Shown piece by piece: positions 54,651-64,000 of a DNA stretch of 64,000 nt. Position 1 is the first letter of the stretch; the number at the start of each line of letters is the position of its first letter. The notes beneath the pieces were generated by a model. It saw nothing but the letters and a program-made list of their open reading frames with translations, made no database searches and was not told the DNA's origin. The position numbers were made by a program, and so were the translations under genes. The stretch covers positions 15,630,896 through 15,694,895 of the forward strand of contig NC_085862.1 of NCBI RefSeq assembly GCF_034702125.1. Reading direction: 5' to 3'. This DNA is from Engraulis encrasicolus. Its lineage: Eukaryota; Chordata; Actinopteri; Clupeiformes; Engraulidae.

Positions 54651-55868
54651 TAGAGCTGGGCGGTGTACGGTTAAAAAACCGTGATCTCGGTTTACACTAC
54701 ACAAGGTTCTCTTTTTGATGAGAGACGGTTTTGTTGTTGTTGTTTATAGCCTACTATGTTATGTGCGTGAGCTTCATACTCCGTGTCACACTTTCAAAGA
54801 TTCTTCTAAAGACACTTCTCTGACACTTCATTTCAACTCTGCTAAGTCCACTGTTGTTGCTGTTCTACTAGGGAATGTCACCACAATGTAAGATGTTGAT
54901 TGAACTAATAAAATAATTGATTACGTGCTAGAGGCTAGTGAGAGTGAAACATGATGAACACACATGGCATGGATGAATCATGACAAACATTTCAATTCAT
55001 TTAGCCTACCTTTGATCTCACAAAATTAAATAAAAGGCAATTCTATGTGGTGCTATGTTATCAGGCTACAACAGTTATCTGATTCTTAACTGTATTTAAT
55101 TACCATCCCAACTGTGTGCGCAGTGCTGTTAAGACTGCTTATAAGCTAAAGTAGCCTAGCTTTCAAATGCAATGGGCAGACAAGATACATTGCTACATTG
55201 CTATATTTGTTTGAAATGATTTGGGGGCAAAATAGGAGCGAAACACATCGCAATATGACACAAACTACCGGACAAAATACCTTCTACGTTGGATTTGGAC
55301 TTTAATTCAAAGACAATATGCACACAATGTCAAGTAAATCCGTTGGTTTTCAGTGTCTGTCTTCAGTCTGTTTTGTTTCTGTCCCACTGTTGTTTACTCG
55401 CTAGTCCAGCGGCAGCACAACGTGCCGGATGTGTTGCCAGGTGTAGAACGACAAATAAGCCATTAGTGTTGCCAGGTGTAGAACGAAATAAGCTGTTTTG
55501 GGCTGTCTTGGAAAAAAAGCCCAAAACAGCTGCTTATAGTCATTTAACCCTTCTTCCTTGAAAAATCTATGACACCCTGGTCAAGATTTTAGGTTATTTT
55601 ATGAAATGCTGCATTTTCCCCTTTGTTGGATAGGGAAATATAAACTATAAATCATAGAAAATATTATTGAAATGAAAAAATATAAATGGAGATTAATTTA
55701 AATTCATGATTTTATCTCATTTTAACATTTCATTTGAGATCTTTTCCTCAGAAAGATTAAGATTTGGGGGGAAATCGTCGCATATCAAAAAACCGTGCAG
55801 AAAACCGTGATATCAATTTTCATCAAGAAAACCGTGATGCTAATTTTTTCCAAAACCGCCCAGCCCTA
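54651..55868. mobile_element. hAT-type element, 1218 bp, nested
   Basis: TAGAGCTGGGCGG at the left, CCGCCCAGCCCTA at the right, with exact 8-bp duplication ttgacaac (54643-54650 and 55869-55876). Internal ccgtgat words cluster at both ends. The only long frame (55289-55561) shows no transposase motif. Confidence 0.85.
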
Positions 55869-55966
55869 TTGACAACTCCGATGCATAGAAGTTAAAAACT
55901 GAAAGCATGCATCCATGCGCGTGGCTTCTTAAATGCACGCTGTTCCTGGCCAGCTCCACTTCTTAA

Positions 55967-56897
55967 AGCGATGGTTCGGAGTAGAATCACCCTAATGCCA
56001 TTTGAACCGTGACACCCATCCACCTTTACACCCGAAGTGTTTTCTGCCGCAGACTTACATCAACAGAGTTGCCGTGTTATTCGATGTTTATTCCGGTTAG
56101 CTTGACTCAAGCGCATATGGATACTGGGCACCGTCTCCAAACTTTCCCCACAAAAATAACATGTCATTACACCAAACTTCTGCAGTAGCACAAATATGGT
56201 CTGTACTCACGAAACGAAGCATTTGGAAGTTTGGAAATAGTCCAGGAGTTTAGTATTATCAACACAAGCTGAATAGCTTCTCTGCTGCTAAAGCTGTGCC
56301 AACGTTACTTCCGTCATATGAGACAAGCCCGTAAAAGTCTTCAACAAACTTCCAGACGAGAGTGTTAAAAAAGTTTTCACTGAATTGTGATTAAGGCTTA
56401 TATTTTCAAGGCAATACTTAAAAGATATTTCAAATCTTACCTACTATCAATTAGACAAGGATTTTCGTTATCAATACTGATGCTGAATTCACTTTTCATT
56501 GTGCATATTATGAGCTTCGTTGAGGACTCTTACATGCTTGTCTTAGATGACGGAAGTAACGTTGGCGCAGCTTTAGCAGCAGAGAAGCTATTCGGCTTGT
56601 GTTGATAATAATAAACTCCTGGACTATTTCCAAACTTCCAAATGCTTCGTTTCGTGAGTACAGACCATATTTGTGCTACTGCAGAAGTTTGGTGTCATGA
56701 CATGTTATTTTTGTGGGGAAAGTTTGGAGACGGTGCCCAGTATCCATATGCGCTTGAGTCAAGCTAACCGGAATAAACATCGAATAACACGGCAACTCTG
56801 TTGATGTAAGCCTGCGGCAGAAAACACTTCGGGTGTAAAGGTGGATGGGTGTCACGGTTCAAATGGCATTAGGGTGATTCTACTCCGAACCATCGCT
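55967..56897. mobile_element. TTAA-flanked foldback element, 931 bp, nested
   Basis: AGCGATGGTTCGGAGTAGAA at the left is mirrored at the right (ttctactccgaaccatcgct). Complementary arms exceed 380 bp. TTAA at 55963-55966 and 56898-56901. Confidence 0.88.
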
Positions 56898-57304
56898 TTA
56901 ATTTCGTCAGCTTCCTCCCACCATATTCCAAACGGACACCGCATACAAGTTTATTCCCCCTCTGTGCATCAGTTAGCAGGCATGACGGCGAAATCGGCAA
57001 AAACAGATGAAATCCAGACAATAATCACTTAACTTGAAGATGACCTGTTGACCATTTGTAGGCTAATTAAGATTTAAAGAATACCAAACTAACAACAAAT
57101 TTGATTAGGCTACCTTGCACCAGTTGCATTAGCCTTCAAACAACATGTGTCAACGTTCGTGGTGATCATGTTTTATCCTTCGACACTGCAGACAGTAGAC
57201 TTTTTTTTTTTTTTAAACCGCGGATGAAGTGCGTACCAAAACATATTTGCTGGTGCGCATATGAGTAACTGCCTAAAAAAGTTATGTGCACCCCTGTACA
57301 TTTT

Positions 57305-58754
57305 ATCCTTTTGGCTGGGGTCGTTCATTTCACCTGATATCTACTGGCCTATTTAACTATCTACCGGCCTATCTAGTTTTCTCTTTCGCTACTGCTGGGC
57401 AAGTTTTTATTTTATTTTTGCTGCTGCCTGGCTATTTCTTTTGCTACTGCTGGGCTATTTCCTATTGCTGCTGCTGTGCTCCTAATATAACTGCTGCTAA
57501 ACAAAACTTCTGCTGATCTAGTCTGGTTAATAGATATCTGCCTATTCCAGTTAACTTGACGATTTATGCCACATTTAGCCAATGACTGGCCCAGCCTTCT
57601 TGATTATACTTACTACTGGCATAGTCAATATGACTGCTCCTCTGATCACATGCATGATTTACTCTGTACCAGTGCATGATGTTTTTTTGGGGGGGTATAT
57701 CTAAATTTGACTGCTCAACCAATCCTCTCATTTTAACTGAACTTGAGAGGATTACCAGGTATGGAATTCTGCTGCCTATGCATGCTACCTACGGCCGGAC
57801 GTGCGCGCCATTCTTAATGCCCAGAAGCCATGTCCCCTGCTGCCCCTGGTGGTAACCATTAAGTGTCTGCATCTATGCGTCGTGCTGCCATCTGCTACTC
57901 CTGCTGCTGCTATGCTGCTAACGTCAGTTCTGGCCAGGCCATGGTAGTCAAGAAGCTTGCCGCCCTCCCCTTCATCTAATTCATTCCTAATTGATCCAGG
58001 TGCATTCCCTCAGCTGATAATCTTTCTTCCCTAGCGATTGGCCACACAGCTTCGGCACGCCTTTTAAATTCTATCCACTTCCTCTCAACTGTATGCTGCT
58101 CGGTTTTTGCTACCCACCACCTCCCCTGCTCCACCTTGTCGTGTATGATGTGACATGTTTTCTTGTCACGTTGCTTGGCTCTATTCATGGGGGGCTATCT
58201 CTCGCCCTGTCCTGCTGGGGTGAGAATTCCTTAAACTGCTGCTGCCCCCTGACTAAATGTTTTTCCATGCTGCTCATGGAAATAGGGGGGTTCCTCCGAA
58301 CAGAGCTATACCGCCAAATGTAATTCATAATTTCAATAAAAGAAATTTCATTTATATTCTTCTCTTGTGTTTCTTGACTGAAATGGTTCTGACAGAAATG
58401 CCCTTAATTTGACCTTGATTGTCTCCGCGCCCATATCCTGTGAGTGTGTATGTGAAGAATTTTCGCACTTCATGTTTTTGCTGAAGGTATTTTATTGAAC
58501 TAAATGAAAGCGTTCTTACTCTACGGTATAATCTCCCTACTTGCTGCACTGATAGTCACAACATGGTTCTTCAATACCCCCGAGGCAAAACAGAATGACA
58601 TATAGACCGGCTGTTTTTAGTGTTTATTGATATTATTATTATTAGTAGTAGTAGTAGCAGTAGTTGTAGTAGGCCTAGTAGTATTGTTGTTGTTGCTGTA
58701 CTTATGAAGTCTAGTCAAGTTGTTTTTATTTATTTGGTTTTCACATTAAATTGG
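57305..58754. other. Right part of the ctgctgcc-rich host sequence and unassigned DNA
   Basis: 57360-57540 and 57890-57930 repeat ttgctgctgc-type words. About 58240-58350 is ggggggttcctccg, then cgccaaatgtaattc and AATAAA. 58640-58690 is (TAG)n/(TTG)n. No coding motif. Confidence 0.35.
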
Positions 58755-58965
58755 GTGCTTCTGTGCCGTGACTGTTAAACAATATTTCAATGAGCAAATT
58801 GTTTTTTTTCAAACAAGGAAACAAAGTTATACAAATTAACATCTTTCTTCAAACATTACGGTTGACAGTGTAAAGTTGATTTAACATTGATATTATCTCT
58901 TCTTGCTTTTAATGTAAATAAAGGAAGATCACAAGACAAACAGATGGTAAATATCCGTGACCTGA
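58755..58965 (+). repeat. Dispersed repeat, copy 3 of 3
   Basis: caatgagcaaattgttttt, gtaaataaaggaagatcac and atatccgtgacctg match copies at 19500 and 51370. Confidence 0.6.
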
Positions 58966-59218
58966 TCTGCTCCTTCGCTCTCTCACTCCAGTGCCATCCG
59001 AATGGTTAGTCATTGTGTCATAGTGTATGGACAAGGTAGTCAAATAACCTCTTAAGCGTGCCATGAGTACCCCCTAATTCAGGTTCTATATCGCCCTCTC
59101 TGTCCTGATGTGACTGCTCCACACATTTGTTATAATAATAACATCTTTCCAAGTATACCCTGCAGTGTGCTTGCGTACCCTTAGTGGTACACGTACCCCT
59201 GGTTGGGAAACACTGGCC

Positions 59219-59331
59219 TACAGCTCGACACAACTCGACTCGGCAGCGACTTTTTGCTTTACGATTGAGCTGTGTCATGCCTATTCGAAAAGCAAAAAGT
59301 GGCAGCTGAGTCACGCTGTGTTGAATTGTAG
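59219..59331. mobile_element. 113-bp hairpin MITE
   Basis: ctacagctcgacacaactcg at the left pairs with the right end (gctgtgttgaattgtag). ctttttgctttacgattg pairs with aaaagcaaaaagtggc. Confidence 0.65.
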
Positions 59332-59431
59332 GCCTACCAGAAAACCTGCAGTGGGAAAGCGGCATTAGTCTCCTGTTAAATCTAGGGAAATATTGTAATT
59401 TAGCATGGAGCGTACTTATAAAGAGCACATA

Positions 59432-59690
59432 ATGGCAGCCATAGCTTAGTGGTTAGAGCGCTGACATTTACCAGTAGATCAGAGGGTTGCTGGTTCAAAT
59501 CCCACCCTAACCAGCACCTTCATCCATGGCTGAAATGCTATTTAGCAAGGCACCTAGACCCACATTGCTCCAGGGCATGTAACCAATACCCTGAACCTAA
59601 ATAATATATAATAATATAAGTATAAGTCGCTTTGGATACAAGTGTCAGCTACGTGAAATGTAATGTAATGCAATGTAACATAAGGTGTAG
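59432..59690 (+). repeat. tRNA-derived SINE, near full length
   Basis: Head has tagcttagtggttagagcg (A-box) and ggttcaaatcccac (B-box), internal RNA polymerase III promoter elements. Body is ccatggctgaaatgc to cagggcatgtaacc; tail is agtcgctttggatacaagtg followed by (taatg)n. Confidence 0.85.
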
Positions 59691-59750
59691 AGGCAATCAT
59701 CATTTCCAATAGACTTGATGTTTCTTCAAGCATGCAATGCACCATTAAAT

Positions 59751-60106
59751 GGTAACACTTTATAATAATGGATGCAAAAATAAAGACTTAATAAATAATT
59801 AACTATTGATGAACAAAACATTAACAAATGTTTGTAAATGACTAGGAAATGTTAACAAATGTTTGTAAATTACTAGGAAATGTTATGTTAATATCTTATA
59901 TTTATCAAACATTTACAAATTGCTTGTAAATGAATAAAATATTCTGTTATAAAGGTATGTAAAATCTTGTATATATTATTTGTAGATATTTTATAAAGCA
60001 TTAATAAAACTTAGTTAGTGATAAAAACATTTGTTAGTGTTTCGTTCATCATTAGTAAATTATTTACTAAGTCTTTACTACGCAGACATTATTATAAAGT
60101 GTTACC
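59751..60106. mobile_element. MITE, 356 bp, with exact 8-bp duplication
   Basis: GGTAACACTTTATAATAATG at the left is mirrored at the right (cattattataaagtgttacc). cattaaat at 59743-59750 and 60107-60114. Shares the GGTAA(C/T)AC end with 63521-63878. Confidence 0.9.
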
Positions 60107-61447
60107 CATTAAATAAAAAACGACTTGATTTTCATTAATGCTGTATAAAAACACACATATCCACCATTTCTCAATTCAGCTCACTGCACCCCCAGGGGTG
60201 CATGCCCCCCAGTTTGGGAAACCCTGATCTAGGGGACAGAGGGACAGCTATTGTCAAAATAAAAGTTAAACAAAGCAGCACAAAAATATGCTGTTTTGCA
60301 ATTGTTAACTTTTATTTTGACAAGTTGCTGTCCTTTTGTCTTCCATGTTCATGAAACATTTGGTATGAATGTCTTACGAAACAGTCATGAACCCTTCATG
60401 CAGAGTGTGTAGCTGCTATGAATATGCTATGCAGCGACACGTTAAGTAAAGTGTAACCAAATTTAGTGTGTAATAAAATATACTATTATTATATGTACTA
60501 GTCTGGCCAAAGAAGGCTACAGTACGTTTTGCAGTCAAAATGTCTATGGCTGGTTATTAAAAATGGCGAACAAGGAGAAGATCCATCTATTTGTGTATGA
60601 AAATTCATAATGAATACTTGGGAATTGAATGATGATGGTGGTAAACATTAATTGAAAAGTTAACATTTGTGAATGCATTTTGAAGGCATGTGAATGAAAC
60701 CCTGGAAATAAACTAGGCTACTAAATATGCTAATGTACTCTGCCTTTTAACAAGGAAGCAGACATTCAGTTAAATAATCAACATTTGAGTTGACAGTTGA
60801 AGGCCATTAAACATTCGTCAGTGTTTGCTCTCAGCCTGTTCTAATATGTAGGCAAACCTACCATGTGCAAAACAAATGTATCTACAGTAGTAGCATTAGA
60901 GGCGATGGAAAGAAAAATAGGTGGCGAGGGAGTGGGAGCAATACAAACGAGAACAACGGAGAAGAGAGGAAAGACAGATAAGAGAAGAATTGAGAAATGA
61001 GAGGGATCTGACTGAAAAGCGTAAAGATACAGACAGTCTTGGTTTTTGTAAACACTGTTGAGCTATCGATCCACAATAGACAGTGTGTGGTTTGGCCATG
61101 GGAATGTCATAATGTCAATACTTAGTTTACTGCATGCAAAGACACTGATGGCCACAGCTCATAAAACACATACAAAGGCTTACAGATGCAAAAAGCTCAA
61201 AAGATGGATCAATTTGCTACAGAAAAGATTAATCTTAACCCAATGACATCCTTTAGTCTAGGAGGCTCTGACACTTTCAAGAAAACTGTGCAAAGTCTCA
61301 GTTCCTCTACGTCTGATTTAGACATCCTTCCAACAGCTTTTTAAAATATCTATTCTCCATTTTATATCAGATGAGGTGCTTCACATTATTAATATTTCAC
61401 TACAGACTGGAATTCCCCCCCTCAGCCCTGAAGAAAGCAGTTGTTAA
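60107..61447. other. Intergenic with an old dispersed repeat
   Basis: 60590-60880 is the partner of 4312-4610. 60181-60235 (cacccccaggggtgcatg, tttgggaaaccctg) looks like a transposon end. No gene seen; the 60900-61240 frames lack motifs. Confidence 0.45.
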
Positions 61448-61805
61448 AGGGACACTGTGTGAGATTTTTAGTTGTTTATTTCCAGAATTCATGCTGCCCA
61501 TTCACTAATGTTACATTTTTCATGAATACTTACCACCACCATCAAATTCTAAGTATTCATTATGACTGGAAAAATTACACTTTTCATACATAAAAAGGGG
61601 GATCTTCTACATGGTCCGCCATTTTGAATTTCCTAAAATAGCCATTTTTAGCTGCAAAAACGACCGTACTTGGACCATACTAGAAAATATGTGTTTATTA
61701 CTAAGTAAGCTTTCATGTAAAGATCAAATTTGGCAATAGGCAGCCCAGTTTCAATGAGCAGCCTAGTTGCCGTAGCTTTTTGACCATTTCCTGCACAGTG
61801 TCCCT
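61448..61805. mobile_element. TTAA-flanked MITE, 358 bp, second copy of the 35968 family
   Basis: AGGGACACTGTGTGAG to CACAGTGTCCCT with TTAA at 61444-61447 and 61806-61809. Same length as 35968-36325 and highly similar throughout. Confidence 0.9.
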
Positions 61806-62075
61806 TTAAAGATTCAAGGACTTAATTGTCATTGTCAATGAAGGCAACGAAATTGTGGGTGGAGCAACAGTAGGCCTATAGAAGTAACCAAAAAGAAGTA
61901 GTCAAATTAAGTCTATATTCATGAAGTATATCATGAAGTATAATAAATTAAAGTAAATAATAGTAATAATATGAGTAATAATAAATTAATCAAGTAAATC
62001 AAACAGTAAAATGAGATCCCCCTCCCCACAATTCAAGGTTAAAAACCCAGTGCTGTTGATATTTTTAAGGTGCAC

Positions 62076-62078
<3 letters not shown>

Positions 62079-62172
<94 letters not shown>
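62079..62172. repeat. (CA)n microsatellite, about 94 bp
   Basis: Uninterrupted acacac run, the longest pure CA tract in the window. Confidence 0.97.
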
Positions 62173-62174
<2 letters not shown>

Positions 62175-62470
62175 CCATGTATGGATTAACAAATCAATAG
62201 GAGGTTACAGTAAGCACCATCCCTTAAAAGGAAAAATCACAGAACACCAGTCCAGAGACCTAAGTAAGAGCACTAGAACTAATAGGCGAGTACATTTAGG
62301 GTTTAACCCCAAAAAAAATGATACAAAAGGTTTTTTTTATGGATTCTATTACTATTGGACCTGCTAAATGACATACTAAAAATCTAGTAAAATCTGACTT
62401 TGGGAAATGAGTTTTTTCAACATGGCTGCCATAGGCTTATTATAAGGGTCAAGAGACACTCCAGGGGCCT

Positions 62471-63124
62471 CATTTATCAAGCGTTCTTAGGCACAGATCT
62501 GTGCGTAAAGCGTGCGTGCGATCATTCCTGAGCATAGTGTGGGATTTATGAACATGTACTTGAACGTAGAAATGTGCCTAAATCTACGCACACCTCAGAC
62601 CATGCGTGCAAGTGGAAGAAACACGAAATTGCAAATAATATTGACCGTGCAAGGTACAGCTTGCTTTGAATGACAATGGAGTATGACAGTGTGCTATTTT
62701 ACAGTGCTTTCGTCCATGTGTGTCTCCTTCTTTTACTTATTTTGAAACACTGTCCTCCTCCTGTCGAAAGCACCTCCACTTCTGCCGCGGAAATGTTTCT
62801 ATCTCCGCGCTTCCCGCCAGCGCTTCGACTAGCGCGTGTGTTCATGTGTGTCCAAACAGGGTTGCGCCTTCGAATTAACATGGCATTTGAATATATTTTA
62901 ATACTATATATGGTTATTTGGAGGCGTTTCGGGATGCAAATTACCCCGAATGCGCGCGTGCACAGTGATTTGGAAGGTGTGGGATTTATCATGCAGACGT
63001 GTGCGTAGGAGCAGCCAACGCACGTTTGATGAATCCCGATTTTTCTGTACTTGCGAACATTCTAAATTTCACTCGTAAGAGACAATTTAGAAGACATTCT
63101 ACGAACTGATGATAAATGAGGCCC
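62471..63124. mobile_element. TIR element, ~650 bp, CpG-rich core
   Basis: ccaggggcctcatttatca at the left is mirrored by gataaatgaggccccagg at the right. Subterminal words gtgtgggattta occur on both sides. No clear target duplication, so superfamily is open. Confidence 0.65.
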
Positions 63125-63520
63125 CAGGTGAATAAGTCAAAAAATGTAGCTTGCCGATATCACCATGAAACTTAATCCGGTGATTACTCAAATATTTGTG
63201 AGAAAAAAATGTATTGCAAGTTTTCTGAAATGTTATGTTTTAATATGGTAATTGGACTATATCTAATTAAATATGCATTACATTTCAAAATGCAAAACCT
63301 CAAAATCTGAAAAAGCCAAGCTCAAAACTAGACTGCCTGTGCAGTCGCCTTCGACTGCTTAAGGTATATCCCCGAAACGCGACGCTTCCAGTCCCCCATC
63401 ATTCCTACCACTCCCGTCCACCATTTCGTAAACGTATATGATACATACAGACGTGACATGACGTGCATAGGCTTAAAACCAAACGACTATTGTGAAAATG
63501 AAGCAAAAAATGGGGCAAAT

Positions 63521-63878
63521 GGTAATACTGTTTTAATGGTTCAGTGGATATACCACATTAGGTACAGTGTAATAACCAGTGTAACAATATTTAATACAAT
63601 GTAATACCAGTGTAACACCGCCATTTTTTTTACTTACATCATGTGTTTGTGCGTAAGTGGTATTACATGGTATTGCATATTGTTACACTGGTATTACACT
63701 ATATTACATGGTATTGCATACTGTTACACTTGTTATTACACTGTACCTGATATTGCATATTGTTACACTGGTATTACACTAGTATTACATGGTATTAGAT
63801 ATTGTTACATTGGCTATTACACTGTACCTAATATGGTAGATTCACTGAAATGGTGAACCATTAAAATAAGGTGTTACC
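63521..63878. mobile_element. MITE, 358 bp, with exact 8-bp duplication and internal tandem repeats
   Basis: GGTAATACTGTTTTAATGG at the left and ttaaaataaggtgttacc at the right. gggcaaat at 63513-63520 and 63879-63886. The interior repeats tattgcatattgttacactg about four times. Confidence 0.9.
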
Positions 63879-64000
63879 GGGCAAATCAATCCACCCAGTC
63901 AGAAGTTATGGGCCAAATGAAAATTCCGCCATTTTGAAAGTGTTGTCTTCCAAACTCGAATCAGTTCATGAACCTCCCCTAGAGCATTCACACACAAAAT

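Larger units (their letters stand above)
54346..57296. mobile_element. hAT element remnant, 2.95 kb with two nested insertions
   Basis: CAGGGGTGCACATAACT at the left, AGTTATGTGCACCCCTG-type end at the right (57281-57296). Flanks tacatttg (54338-54345) and tacatttt (57297-57304), 7 of 8. Without the nested elements about 790 bp remain. Confidence 0.85.

Noticed and set aside
58240..58350. cgccaaatgtaattc resembling a priming site next to an LTR
   Set aside because: No second LTR or polypurine tract could be matched, so an LTR element at 53-58 kb is not supported.
1..64000. CRISPR arrays, operons or bacterial signals
   Set aside because: Gene structure, introns, microsatellites and SINEs show an animal genome; no regularly spaced short direct repeats with unique spacers were seen.

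Overview
This is a gene-poor, repeat-dense window of an animal genome, most likely a ray-finned (teleost) fish. Pointers are intron-bearing genes with GT-AG junctions, very long (CA)n microsatellites, tRNA-derived SINEs, non-LTR retrotransposon tails, and a wide mix of hAT, PIF/Harbinger and TTAA-target DNA elements of the kind common in teleosts. The species cannot be named from the sequence.

Only two host genes can be supported, both on the + strand. They are tandem paralogues of the dermatopontin / haemagglutinin-amebocyte-aggregation-factor family. Gene A (22147-29548) has seven exons and encodes 223 aa. Gene B (43348-46635) has eight exons and encodes about 260 aa. Each has a TATA box about 100-250 bp upstream, a nearly identical signal-peptide exon, small variable acidic exons, and three dermatopontin repeats of the F-D-x-x-F ... 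S-Y-H ... E-D-R-R-(F/W) type. Gene A has a dibasic R-V-K-R site just before the repeat domain, suggesting a secreted precursor that is cleaved; gene B lacks it. Gene B also has an expanded repeat in its 5' UTR and a C-terminal tail that runs into repeat-like DNA.

Layout. 1-2000: decayed PIF/Harbinger transposon with a MYB/SANT-like gene (+) converging on a transposase (-). 2500-6500: MITEs, microsatellites and a truncated hAT transposase. 6600-17857: one LINE copy (-) split by hAT-type insertions. The larger insertion (7213-17420) contains a TTAA-flanked transposon (9419-16348), which itself contains a young non-autonomous LTR retrotransposon (11074-15322). 17858-22000: MITEs and dispersed repeats. 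22047-29850: gene A with MITE-filled introns. 30000-43000: LINE 3' ends, a 0.6-kb duplicated block with paralogous empty sites, and a dense microsatellite field. 43098-47370: gene B. 47548-48657: large foldback element. 49000-53700: SINEs, a TIR element and simple repeats. 53700-58300: ~225-bp tandem repeats hosting an insertion nest (54346-57296). 58700-64000: SINE, MITEs with exact target duplications, and microsatellites.

Apart from the two dermatopontin-like genes, I see no intact protein-coding gene. Coding traces of transposons are frameshifted or truncated. All family assignments are by eye from translated motifs and repeat ends; no database search was possible.
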